A stretch of 64,000 nucleotides of DNA from Desulfobacter hydrogenophilus (GCF_004319545.1 NZ_CP036313.1:1862501-1926500), one strand, 5' to 3'; shown: positions 37,705 through 44,889, numbered from the stretch's first letter. Program-made: numbers and translations. Notes: generated by a model from the letters alone, not told the origin.

Positions 37705-38277
37705 TCAGTCTGCCTGATCCCAGGGCAGCCAGGGCAGGCCTTGTTTTAATCCTTCCCGCATCCGGTGGGCAGACCCCTGCCGGTAGCCGTATACCCTCAT
37801 TCCGAAAATATTCAGCATCAGGCTTGTTGCCCGATCCCTGCTGACTTGGGAACCGAATTCTTTTTCAAGATAAGTTTCGTAAAGTGCTTCAATGGTACCT
37901 AATTTTTCAGATGCCAGTTCATAAAGTTCGTTACCTTCAGTAGCCAGTTCAAGTTGGGTCTTAACCAGAAAACAGCTGCAATAATCTTTTCGAGTCGATT
38001 CCTGGATATATTTTTCAAGAATGGAACAAATTCCTTTCCCTACGCTTGGTGCGTTATCCAGCACTTTGCGGATCTGCCGAAGTCCTTTTTGTGCATAATT
38101 GTCCAGCGCTTCCCTGAACAGGCCTTCTTTGTTGCCAAAGGCATGGTAGATGGAACCCGGCTTAAGGCCGGTGGCTTTTACAACCTGCTGCATGGAAGAT
38201 CCGCTGAATCCGTTCTGCCAGAACAATTGGATGGATTTATCAATCACATCATCTCTATCAAATAGTGCTTTTGCCAT
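37705..38277 (-). CDS. TetR/AcrR-family transcriptional regulator
   Basis: A 190-aa one-component repressor. The N-terminal helix-turn-helix is standard: LFWQNGFSGSSMQQVVKATG then LKPGSIYHAFGNKEGLFREA. The C-terminal half has a cysteine pair region KDYCSCFLVKTQLELA, typical of TetR proteins that resemble redox or electrophile sensors, although a sensing role is only suggested. It is divergent from the peroxiredoxin-like gene, with about 400 bp between, and a TTGAATGTACGTTCAA palindrome over that gene's -10 box is the best operator candidate. Confidence 0.92.
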   Translation of the reverse strand: MAKALFDRDDVIDKSIQLFWQNGFSGSSMQQVVKATGLKPGSIYHAFGNKEGLFREALDNYAQKGLRQIRKVLDNAPSVGKGICSILEKYIQESTRKDYCSCFLVKTQLELATEGNELYELASEKLGTIEALYETYLEKEFGSQVSRDRATSLMLNIFGMRVYGYRQGSAHRMREGLKQGLPWLPWDQAD

Positions 38278-38324
38278 AGGTCAACCTAATTTTTTAATAG
38301 TCTGCTAATTCCTTAAAATGTATG

Positions 38325-38403
38325 TAGTGTCCGACCGAAAATTGTAAATTCTTCTCGAGTACGAGACAGGTGAGAAAATTTCCAAGTTTTTGTTCAGACA
38401 CTA
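38325..38403. repeat. 79-bp inverted-repeat element
   Basis: TAGTGTC and GACACTA form the tips, and AAATTCTTCTC pairs with GAGAAAATTT further in. It lies between the TetR gene and the promoter of the redox genes. It looks like a small MITE-like insertion. No second copy was seen in the window. Confidence 0.55.
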
Positions 38404-38464
38404 TAAATTTTAACACCACAATTTAAATTTACAAGATCTTTTTGATCGTTTGTTCAAAAAGTCA

Positions 38465-38493
38465 TTGACACGAGATTTTTTGTGTTGTATTTT
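38465..38493 (+). promoter_or_regulatory. Sigma70-type promoter for the redox gene block
   Basis: TTGACA (38465-38470) and TATTTT (38488-38493) are separated by exactly 17 bases. It is the only good match upstream of the peroxiredoxin-like gene and would give a leader of roughly 180 nt containing hairpin element copy A. Confidence 0.65.
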
Positions 38494-38507
38494 GAATGTA
38501 CGTTCAA
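38492..38507. promoter_or_regulatory. Candidate TetR operator
   Basis: TTGAATGTACGTTCAA is a near-palindrome overlapping the -10 box and the expected transcription start. A bound repressor here would block RNA polymerase. The divergent TetR gene is the obvious candidate regulator. Confidence 0.55.
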
Positions 38508-38565
38508 GATACATGTATTTGAAAATCATCAACACTGACAAATTTTAAAATTACATTGATATAAA

Positions 38566-38660
38566 CAGCCATGGGCTGACTTGGTCTATCAATACCGAGG
38601 TTCAACCCACAACAAAGCATGAAAGTAATTCAGTGACTTATTGGAACCTTCATATAAAAT
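38566..38660 (+). repeat. 95-bp hairpin element, copy A (leader of Prx-like gene)
   Basis: It begins AACAGCCATGGGCTGACTTG and ends GGAACCTTCATATAAAA. It lies between the predicted promoter and the ribosome site of the peroxiredoxin-like gene, 20 bp before its ATG, so it should be in the 5' leader of the mRNA. It differs from copy B at only a few positions. Confidence 0.87.
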
Positions 38661-38679
38661 TAACCATAAGGAGAAGTCC

Positions 38680-39345
38680 ATGACTCTTAACGAACAACTG
38701 GCTGAACTCAAAGCCCAGAATGTTGCCAAACACCCCAAGAAAATCATCAACTTGCAGCTGGAAGATATGAAGAAAATGAAGGAATCCGGTATTGTTGACA
38801 ATGCACCTAAAACAGGTGAGAAAATGAAGGACTTTACCCTGTCCGGCCCCCTTGGCATCCCCAGAAGCCTTGCTGAACTGAGAAAAAAAGGGCCGGTTGT
38901 GGTGACCTTTTACAGGGGAGGATGGTGCCCCTACTGCAGCCTTGAACTCCGTGCATACCAGGCGATTCTGAAAGACATTAAAGACGCCGGGGCTACCCTG
39001 GTTGCTATCACTCCCGAACTGCCCGATGCCTCCCTTTCCACGACTGAAAAAAACGAACTGGAGTTCGAGGTGCTGACCGACGTAAATTCCGAATATGCCA
39101 GGGAGATCGGCTTGGTCTTTACCCTGTCCGAACGCCTCCGCCCGGTTTATGCAGATTTTGGTATTGAGATTGAAAAACACAACGGGACAGGGCAATTCGA
39201 TCTACCCTTGGCCGGTACTTTTGTGGTTGACACCGACGGCACGATTGCCTGTGCAGGTGTTGATGCGGATTACACCAAGCGGACTGAACCCTCTGAAGTG
39301 GTTGCCGTAATTAATTCTTTAAAAACCAAAAAAGAGAGAACTTGA
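38680..39345 (+). CDS. Peroxiredoxin-like protein (AhpC/TSA type)
   Basis: A 221-aa cytosolic thioredoxin-fold protein. After a helical N-terminal segment of ~60 residues comes the AhpC/TSA core with the active site in VVTFYRGGWCPYCSLELRAY, a CxxC motif in place of the single T-x-x-C cysteine, placing it in the peroxiredoxin-like family that may reduce peroxides or disulfides. The C-terminal strand GTFVVDTDGTIACAGVDADY is intact. ATG 38680 follows AAGGAG; the earlier in-frame ATG at 38641 lies within the repeat element and is rejected. It heads a run of redox genes (Prx-stub/DsbA fusion, Crp-type regulator). Confidence 0.9.
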   Translation: MTLNEQLAELKAQNVAKHPKKIINLQLEDMKKMKESGIVDNAPKTGEKMKDFTLSGPLGIPRSLAELRKKGPVVVTFYRGGWCPYCSLELRAYQAILKDIKDAGATLVAITPELPDASLSTTEKNELEFEVLTDVNSEYAREIGLVFTLSERLRPVYADFGIEIEKHNGTGQFDLPLAGTFVVDTDGTIACAGVDADYTKRTEPSEVVAVINSLKTKKERT

Positions 39346-39418
39346 AATGACAGCAAAAAATAAACTGACAATTTTGTGGACCAATGACAATGTGATTACC
39401 GCATAATCGGAGGTCAGC

Positions 39419-40291
39419 ATGAGTTTAAAAGAGACTCTCACTGCAATGAAGCAGGAGTCCATCGCCACAAAACCGCCCGAGCTGGTTGGGCCTCTACTTG
39501 AGGAAACCGACACTCTGGTGAGAACCGGGATCGCAGACAAGGCGATCAAAATTGGCGAAGCTCTGCCTGAGTTTACACTTCCCGATGTAAAGGGCAGCAT
39601 GGTCAGCTCAAAGGAGCTTCTCAAAAATATGACAGATAAAATAAAACTGGACATTCTTTCGGACGTGGTTTGCCCATGGTGTATTATCGGATACAAGCGG
39701 TTGGAAAGCGTGATTTTACAGATGGGAATAGAAGACAGGGTTGAAATTGAATGGCACCCTTTTGAGCTGAATCCCCATATGCCTCCCGAAGGTGAAGAGA
39801 TCGTGGGGCACATGTCCGGTAAATACGGGATGACCCGTGCGGTTTCCCTGCAAAACCTAGGAAATATGGCCCAACTGGGTGAGGAGGCAGGGTTTAAACT
39901 CGATTTTTTCGACGGAATGAAAATGGTGAATACACGTGATGTTCACATCCTGCTTGATTATGCAAAATCTCATGGGTTGCAGACTCAATTGAAGCTCCGT
40001 CTCTTTGAAGCATTTTTCAGTGAACGCAAGGATGTTTCTGACCGTAAGGTTCTGGCCGGCGAGTTGGACGCTGTGGGCCTGGATGTTGAGAAGGGGCTGG
40101 CGGCCTTGAAGGACGAGGGCGCCCGGGAGCGTATTCAGATCCAGGAAAACTATTGGCTCGGCATGGGGATATCATCGGTGCCCACAATGGTCCTTAACCA
40201 GTCAGGCTTTCTTAGGGGAGCACAGGGCATTGACACCTATAAAATGGTCCTGACCGGGTTGATGAATAAAAAAGAAAAAATACTGATGTGA
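39419..40291 (+). CDS. Prx-like N-terminal stub fused to DsbA/FrnE-type oxidoreductase
   Basis: This is a 290-aa hybrid. Residues 1-~72 (MSLKETLTAMKQESIATKPP ... EFTLPDVKGSMVSSKELLKN) match the beginning of a peroxiredoxin-like protein, including the first core strand, but stop before its active site. Residues ~73-290 are a complete DsbA-family FrnE-like domain: KLDILSDVVCPWCIIGYKRL with a CPWC active site, and the cis-proline region SSVPTMVLNQSGFLRGAQG. GGAGG precedes the ATG and no internal start has a good ribosome site. It follows the full peroxiredoxin-like gene by 73 bp. The fusion probably arose by deletion between two adjacent redox genes. Confidence 0.87.
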   Translation: MSLKETLTAMKQESIATKPPELVGPLLEETDTLVRTGIADKAIKIGEALPEFTLPDVKGSMVSSKELLKNMTDKIKLDILSDVVCPWCIIGYKRLESVILQMGIEDRVEIEWHPFELNPHMPPEGEEIVGHMSGKYGMTRAVSLQNLGNMAQLGEEAGFKLDFFDGMKMVNTRDVHILLDYAKSHGLQTQLKLRLFEAFFSERKDVSDRKVLAGELDAVGLDVEKGLAALKDEGARERIQIQENYWLGMGISSVPTMVLNQSGFLRGAQGIDTYKMVLTGLMNKKEKILM

Positions 40292-40314
40292 TCGTAACTC
40301 CTGAAAGGTATAAA

Positions 40315-41016
40315 ATGGCTTGTTTATGTGAACAGACAGCAGGGAACTTAGAGACATCGCCAAACTGTATCGGCAAACTCTGGGCTTTTCAAGATCTTCC
40401 CAGAAAAGAACTCATGGCAACCGTGAAAGAGGCCACAAGAAGAAAGATAAAAAAAGGTGATACCGTATTCATGCAGGGAGATGCGGCCGATGAAGTCTTT
40501 CTAATTAAAGGAGGGCGTATCAAGCTGACCAAGGTGCTTGAAAACGGGACCGAACTCATGCTTGATCTGCGCAGGGCAGGGGCCTTTGTCGGAGAAAATA
40601 TGTTTTCCGAGGAAGGGGAATACCCTGTGTCTGCGGTCTGTCTTGAAGACACCTTGACCTGTGGGTTTACCCGGAAGCAGTTTGAAGAGTTGGTACCCAA
40701 GCACCCCAAGGTGGGGCTGCAGGTGATCAAAACCCTCAGCGAAAGGATTTCTTGGCTCACCACCCGTGTGGGCAACCTGACGGTAACCAATATTGAGGAT
40801 CGGCTCTACCGGATGCTGAAAAACGTGGCAAAGGACCACGGTGCCAAAAGCCCTCAAGGGGTGGTGATTCAATTTCCTTTAACCCATGAGGACCTAAGCC
40901 TTCTGGCAAGGGCACACCGGGTGACCATTTCCCGGGCGATGAAAGCCCTGAAGGACGCCGGAAAAATTATTCTTGAAAATAAATTATTGATTTTGCCTGA
41001 GCTGGATGCGGCATAA
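40315..41016 (+). CDS. Crp/Fnr-family transcriptional regulator
   Basis: A 233-aa regulator with an N-terminal cyclic-nucleotide-binding-type beta barrel (KKGDTVFMQGDAADEVFLIK, GGRIKLTKVLENGTELMLDL) and a C-terminal winged helix (LTHEDLSLLARAHRVTISRA). Cysteines at positions 3, 5 and 18 of the N terminus (MACLCEQTAGN, SPNC), with two more near AVCLEDTLTCGF, recall Fnr-type Fe-S or redox sensing, but the spacing is not that of classic FNR. A GTG at 40288 overlaps the previous stop; ATG 40315 with GAAAGG upstream is preferred. It ends the redox block and may control it. Confidence 0.9.
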   Translation: MACLCEQTAGNLETSPNCIGKLWAFQDLPRKELMATVKEATRRKIKKGDTVFMQGDAADEVFLIKGGRIKLTKVLENGTELMLDLRRAGAFVGENMFSEEGEYPVSAVCLEDTLTCGFTRKQFEELVPKHPKVGLQVIKTLSERISWLTTRVGNLTVTNIEDRLYRMLKNVAKDHGAKSPQGVVIQFPLTHEDLSLLARAHRVTISRAMKALKDAGKIILENKLLILPELDAA

Positions 41017-41037
41017 AATACCAGAGGATAATGTCAC

Positions 41038-41398
41038 ATGGAAAACGAAATTTTAAAAATAAATATTCTTTCGAGGGATCGGTTTATATTCTTCCAAGTT
41101 AGCCTTTGCTTTGGGTGATATCCGTTATTTTCTTCCGATTCCTCCCATTGGGGTGGCCGCTTATATTTTTGTATTTAATCTGTTCAAATCCTATGATGGG
41201 CGGCTGCCGGAAAAAACAATGGTTGTGGCGTCGGAAATTTTTATTTCCACGGCAATATCCAGCTTAATTTTTTTTGCATTCACCGTTTTCTTAATAACGG
41301 CTATGGGCCGCCTTGAACGTTCGTCAGCGTGCCTACAACAAACCATGAAAGAATTCAGGTCGTTGGTGGTTCTTTCATATAAAACAGCCATGGGCTGA
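41038..41398 (+). pseudogene. Small membrane protein, frameshifted, tail replaced by repeat
   Basis: ATG 41038 opens a short frame (MENEILKINILSRDRFIFFQ) that stops at 41116. In the next frame the sequence continues LAFALGDIRYFLPIPPIGVA then membrane segments around YIFVFNLF and ISSLIFFAFTVFLI. A frameshift near 41100 would join them. From about 41293 the coding sequence coincides with a diverged copy of the hairpin element, so the original C terminus is probably lost. The family is not recognised. Confidence 0.45.
41293..41384 (+). repeat. 95-bp hairpin element, copy D (diverged)
   Basis: It reads AACGGCTATGGGCCGCCTTG, then ACAACAAACCATGAAAGAAT, and ends GGTTCTTTCATATAAAA. It lies in direct tandem with copy B. 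Its terminal stem is ATGAAAGAA with TTCTTTCAT, nine pairs, where copies B and C have ATGAAAGT with ACTTTCAT, so the bases differ but pairing is kept. Confidence 0.6.
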
Positions 41399-41479
41399 CT
41401 TGGTCTATCAATACCGAGGCTCAACCCACAACAAAGCATGAAAGTAATTCAGTAACTTATTGGAACTTTCATATAAAAA
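41385..41479 (+). repeat. 95-bp hairpin element, copy B (upstream of Fe-S flavoprotein)
   Basis: It is nearly identical to copy A: AACAGCCATGGGCTGACTTG to GGAACTTTCATATAAAA. It ends 66 bp before the Fe-S flavoprotein ATG and has the same orientation to that gene as copy A has to its own. Confidence 0.87.
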
Positions 41480-41545
41480 TCATCATCGGTATGTTCATAA
41501 AGTAACCGTAACGCATTCAGCTTAATCATGAAGGAGGGTTTTAAA

Positions 41546-42199
41546 ATGCAGGCAAGGATTATAGGTATTTCAGGCAGTCCCATTAAAAACAGTAACACTG
41601 ACCGGCTGATCCAGGCCATTTTAGGCAGCAGCGGACTGAATTCGGAATTCATAAAATTAAGCAAAATGAATGTGAAGCCCTGCATTGCCTGTCTGGGATG
41701 CAAAAAAGACAACATCTGTAAAGTTAAGGATGATTTCCCTGAACTTGCCGAAAAAATACGGAGGGCAGAGGCCATTGTTGTCGGTGGATATGCCCCATAT
41801 GGTTCTGTGGATGGATTTACAAAGGCATTTCTTGAAAGATTGTTTTCTTTGCGGCATCAAAATGGGCTTAATCGGGGAAAATTTGCCGTTGTTGTGGCTT
41901 CGGGCATTGGGCGAGGTGCTCCGGGACTTGAAGAGACCGGTCAGCAGATTGAACATGCCTTGACTGTAGACGGAATGGAGATTTTGGGTAATCTGAAAAT
42001 AACTGGGAATACGGAATGTCTGGTATGCGGGTTCGGTTCGACGTGCCCAATGAGTTCTCTTCCCTGGGTATTCGGAGACGATATTGAAGTCACCCCGGAT
42101 AAATTCTGTAAAGTAGAAGATCAGTCCGATGTTTGGGAACGGGCCAACGAACTTGGACTGGAAATTGCTGAAAAAATTAAAAATCGGGCTTTGATGTAA
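41546..42199 (+). CDS. Iron-sulfur flavoprotein, NADPH-dependent FMN reductase-like
   Basis: A 217-aa flavodoxin-fold protein. The FMN phosphate loop is in ARIIGISGSPIKNSNTDRLI, and a compact cysteine cluster CIACLGCKKDNIC (spacing 2-2-5) fits the 4Fe-4S site of Isf-type iron-sulfur flavoproteins, which move electrons between ferredoxin and oxygen or peroxide scavenging. A second cysteine group (ECLVCGFGSTCPMSS) lies near residue 160. ATG 41546 follows AAGGAGGG; the upstream ATG at 41528 lacks a site. It stands apart from the Crp-type regulator but shares the hairpin element with the peroxiredoxin-like gene. Confidence 0.87.
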   Translation: MQARIIGISGSPIKNSNTDRLIQAILGSSGLNSEFIKLSKMNVKPCIACLGCKKDNICKVKDDFPELAEKIRRAEAIVVGGYAPYGSVDGFTKAFLERLFSLRHQNGLNRGKFAVVVASGIGRGAPGLEETGQQIEHALTVDGMEILGNLKITGNTECLVCGFGSTCPMSSLPWVFGDDIEVTPDKFCKVEDQSDVWERANELGLEIAEKIKNRALM

Positions 42200-42211
42200 T
42201 CAATAAAAATA

Positions 42212-42403
42212 GAAATTATACCGATAAATTCGATCAAACAAAATTACATTCGTGGAGAAACCTTAATTCGAGCTGATGCCCTGCTGGTAGAACATCAAGA
42301 AATTTTATTATTGGCTAAACAATGGGGCGGTGGAAAGATGGTATCTGCTGATGGTATGCGTTTTGTGGCACCAATACGAACCATCAACGCAGGACCAAAA
42401 TGA
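42212..42403 (+). pseudogene. Tn3-family transposase fragment
   Basis: About 63 codons read YIRGETLIRADALLVEHQEI, then LAKQWGGGKMVSADGMRFVA and PIRTINAGPK before a stop. This matches the catalytic core of Tn3-family transposases (AWGGGEVASADGMRFV region, with the first catalytic aspartate in SADG). The long N-terminal and C-terminal parts are absent. It is the only Tn3 trace in the window. Confidence 0.82.
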
Positions 42404-42478
42404 CATTGCCCGAGGATCTGTAAATGTCCGAAGACGTTTGCCACTTGTATCCGTTTTTGTTTTCAGATACAAGGAAAC

Positions 42479-42621
42479 CTTAGGAACAGGTCTTAAATAA
42501 CTTGCCCATTTTGCTATATCTGAGAGCGCGGGTGTCCCGCCCGCATGTCCGTAAGTATTGTAACGATGTGGGCGGGGCGCCCGCGCTCCCAGGTTAAGTT
42601 ATTTCGGACTCATTCCTTAAG
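42479..42621. repeat. 143-bp palindromic element with GC-rich core
   Basis: The right arm (42596-42621) is almost the same as that of the element at 22447-22471, and the left arm carries CTTAAATAACTTGCCCATTT as in that copy. The inner arms GAGCGCGGGTGTCCCGCCCG and GGGCGGGGCGCCCGCGCTC are also shared. It lies just upstream of the 154-aa protein gene. Confidence 0.87.
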
Positions 42622-42667
42622 AGCCTTTTATAAGAAGGCTTTAAATCACAAACGTAAGGATAGCCCC

Positions 42668-43132
42668 ATGGCCCAAACAAGAAAACAGAATATCATCCCC
42701 AAAGAGCAGGCCGTTTTCTGGATGGATAAAGACGGCGCCTGGCATAATGAACACGGGAAACTGGAACACCCCAAAATTATAAAATATTTCAATCAATCCA
42801 TTGCAAAAGACGACCAGGGATATTTTTTAAGCCAGATCATCAATGATGTTGAAGAAAAGGTCTATTTCCCTTACGAAGAAACGGCTGTTTTTGTGGTGGA
42901 TCTCGTCAAAAAAGACGCCGGGATTGAATTGACTTTAAATACCCTTGAGACCATTGCCCTTGATCCCGACGTCCTTTACATCAATGCGGACGCCCTTTTT
43001 ATGGAAACTGACGCCCATCTGGTCAAATTTACCCAGAACGCCTTGGCACAGATGACTCCTTTTTTAATAGACACCCCCCAGGGTCTGGCTTTAACTCTTA
43101 GCCGGACACAGACGGTTATTCGTGAAAAATAA
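42668..43132 (+). CDS. Conserved protein of unknown function, 154 aa
   Basis: I recognise no named family with confidence. The visible pattern is AVFWMDKDGAWHNEHGKLEH, KIIKYFNQSIAKDDQGYFLS, VEEKVYFPYEETAVFVVDLV, then a small beta-rich C-terminal part. The alternation of a W-x-x-x-G-x-W motif, a helix and a YFPYEETA strand resembles DUF1285-like proteins. There is no signal peptide or membrane helix. ATG 42668 is chosen because AAGGATAG precedes it; the longer frame starting at 42545 lies inside the palindromic repeat and is rejected. It ends just before or overlapping the phytochelatin-synthase-like gene, so the two are likely one operon. Confidence 0.72.
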   Translation: MAQTRKQNIIPKEQAVFWMDKDGAWHNEHGKLEHPKIIKYFNQSIAKDDQGYFLSQIINDVEEKVYFPYEETAVFVVDLVKKDAGIELTLNTLETIALDPDVLYINADALFMETDAHLVKFTQNALAQMTPFLIDTPQGLALTLSRTQTVIREK

Positions 43133-43151
43133 ATCAGCTTTTTGGGGCTCC

Positions 43152-43910
43152 ATGATGAATCTTTTTAGATTTTGCATCGTCCGAACTTACCTGACCATCA
43201 GATATTTTTTTCATTGGGTGACGCGCACAGGCAGCTTTGGTCCGGGCCAGGCAAGGTCTCTTACTTCACCCCCCGAACTGTCCAAAGGACAAAGTCTTCA
43301 GGCGGCCCTGTTTCGCCACCATGTCAAGCAATACCATGAATCTTCGTGTTCGGTGGCTTCGGTGGTCTGTGTGGTCAATGTGCTACGGGAGCGGTACGGA
43401 CGCCCCGGTCCCACAGTTACCCAGCAGGCCATTCTGGACAAGGTGAGAACTGCCCACTGGAAAGAGCGCATGGGGCCGGACGGGTATAATGGGCGGCGGG
43501 GGCTTCCTCTGGCGGTTCTGAGGACTGTGGTCCAGGACAGTCTTGTGGCCTATGGTGTCCCCTTTAAAGAGGTTGAAATGATCCAAGGCGCCTTAGATTC
43601 AGGCAGGAACAGGGTAAGGCGGCAGATTTTTGGGCACCTTAAAAAATTTCAATTCCTGGACAATTGTTTGATCATTGCCCACTTTGATCAGGGTACTTTT
43701 ATAAAGGCGTTGAACATCCCCCATATTTCCCCTGTGGGGGGATTTGATCCGTCAACCGGTTTTGTCACCATCCTGGATGTTGATCCTGATCAGTTGGCAT
43801 ACGATATCCCCTTTGACAGATTTTACAAAGGTATCGCCACCGGATACGCCGGGGTATTCAGACCTTTTGGGTATGATCGGGGCGGGGTTGTGGTTGTTCA
43901 TCTGGTCTGA
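43152..43910 (+). CDS. Phytochelatin-synthase-like cysteine protease
   Basis: A 252-aa protein with the papain-like fold of phytochelatin synthase (PF05023). The catalytic cysteine is in QYHESSCSVASVVCVVNVLR, the histidine in NIPHISPVGGFDPSTG, and the aspartate in FVTILDVDPDQLAYD. Bacterial members mostly cleave glutathione to gamma-glutamylcysteine or act on other peptides, and lack the metal-binding C-terminal domain, as here. A hydrophobic N-terminal stretch (MMNLFRFCIVRTYLTIRYFF) may anchor it in the membrane. An upstream GTG at 43122 overlapping the previous gene is a possible alternative start. It converges with and overlaps the acyltransferase gene by 13 bp. Confidence 0.86.
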   Translation: MMNLFRFCIVRTYLTIRYFFHWVTRTGSFGPGQARSLTSPPELSKGQSLQAALFRHHVKQYHESSCSVASVVCVVNVLRERYGRPGPTVTQQAILDKVRTAHWKERMGPDGYNGRRGLPLAVLRTVVQDSLVAYGVPFKEVEMIQGALDSGRNRVRRQIFGHLKKFQFLDNCLIIAHFDQGTFIKALNIPHISPVGGFDPSTGFVTILDVDPDQLAYDIPFDRFYKGIATGYAGVFRPFGYDRGGVVVVHLV

Positions 43911-44554
43911 CGATGTAGACCCGGCAACATTGTTTTTTCAAGCCGGTCACGCAGGTCTTCAAAATTTTCATTTTCTTTGTCGCAGATGTGGATGGGGTCT
44001 GAAAAACGCAGCCGGACCCTGGCAAAGGGCTTGGGTAGCATGAACCGGTCCCAGGAATTAAAAAACCAGGCCCGATCTGCATCGGTGAAAAAAGGAACCA
44101 GCACGGCATTGGTCTGCAATGCCATTTTTATGATACCCGGTTTTACTTTTCCAATTGGACCGGTGGGGCCGTCCAGGATATGGGCGCCAAAGCCATGGGT
44201 ATTGAGATGGGCAATCATTTCTGCCATGGCCTCTTTGCCGCCCCTTGAGGATGAACCCCGTGGTGTGTGCCATCCGCTACGCCGGGCTACGGCAGAGATA
44301 AGCTCGCCGTCCCGGCTTCTGGAAATCATCAACCCCGGATGATACCGGGCATATTTTTTAAAATGCCGAATGGCCGAAAAAAACTGCTGGTGCCAGGTCA
44401 CCAGAATTACTGGCTGGTTTCCATTGAGCATGGCCTGCCAGCTTTTTTCATTTTCAACCTTTAATCTGAAGGTCGCAGAATAAAGGCGTACGAAATAATA
44501 TATAAAGCAGATAAAGGGACGGGTATAAATAATAAATTTAAGTTGTTTGATCAT
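43898..44554 (-). CDS. Lysophospholipid acyltransferase-like protein (DUF374)
   Basis: A 218-aa protein of the DUF374 group of PlsC-like acyltransferases. After an N-terminal membrane helix (FICFIYYFVRLYSATF) comes the sequence VILVTWHQQFFSAI, where the W-H pair stands in for the HX4D catalytic block, RSRDGELISAVARRSGWHTP, RGSSSRGGKEAM and HILDGPTGPIGKVKPGI, which are hallmarks of the family. It would act at the inner membrane on lipid A or phospholipid precursors. The gene runs opposite to the protease upstream of it and overlaps that gene's end; it appears monocistronic. Confidence 0.9.
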   Translation of the reverse strand: MIKQLKFIIYTRPFICFIYYFVRLYSATFRLKVENEKSWQAMLNGNQPVILVTWHQQFFSAIRHFKKYARYHPGLMISRSRDGELISAVARRSGWHTPRGSSSRGGKEAMAEMIAHLNTHGFGAHILDGPTGPIGKVKPGIIKMALQTNAVLVPFFTDADRAWFFNSWDRFMLPKPFARVRLRFSDPIHICDKENENFEDLRDRLEKTMLPGLHRQTR

Positions 44555-44730
44555 TTCAAGGGTTCCTTGGGAGAGTAATGATCATGACGCTATCAGACAG
44601 GAAGAAAAAAGCAAGGAGAAAGTGGATACCCCTCCAGCGATTTTCGGGCCGGGCGGATAAATGGATTTATTATTGTTGACGGTGCAATGAATAGTGGGCT
44701 GGTGCCCAGGTTTTCATACTCGTACTTTCA
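44555..44730. other. Intergenic, upstream of candidate RNA
   Basis: No gene is recognised here. It is the divergent region between the acyltransferase gene and the TRAP transporter operon and could hold the promoter of the transcript described next. Confidence 0.4.
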
Positions 44731-44889
44731 GGGTTTAAATTTATTAAACCCCGTCGGAGAAGCCGCTTTGAGCAAGGCTTCCTTTTGGGATTTATAAAAA
44801 CATCCCGATTGTTCTGTTTTCTCGTGGGTAATATCGTTGACAACGCAACTAACTTTACACGATACGCCCGTCATTCGGGCGGTTTTTTA
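44731..44889 (+). ncRNA. Candidate structured leader or small RNA with terminator
   Basis: Four hairpins lie in a row. GGGTTTAA/TTAAACCC (44731-44751), GAAGCC/GGCTTC (44759-44781), GGGAT/ATCCC (44787-44106 offset, that is 44787-44806), and CGCCCG/CGGGCG (44865-44881) followed by TTTTTT. The last is a textbook rho-independent terminator with no protein gene before it on this strand. It lies 91 bp before the TRAP transporter. This fits either an attenuated leader (riboswitch-like) or the end of a small RNA. No known riboswitch class was recognised. Confidence 0.5.

Noticed and set aside
38641..38679. Upstream start of the peroxiredoxin-like protein
   Set aside because: The extra codons come from hairpin element copy A; AAGGAG before ATG 38680 decides the start.
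42545..42667. N-terminal extension of the 154-aa protein
   Set aside because: The extension lies within the palindromic element; ATG 42668 has a better ribosome site and begins the conserved-looking part.
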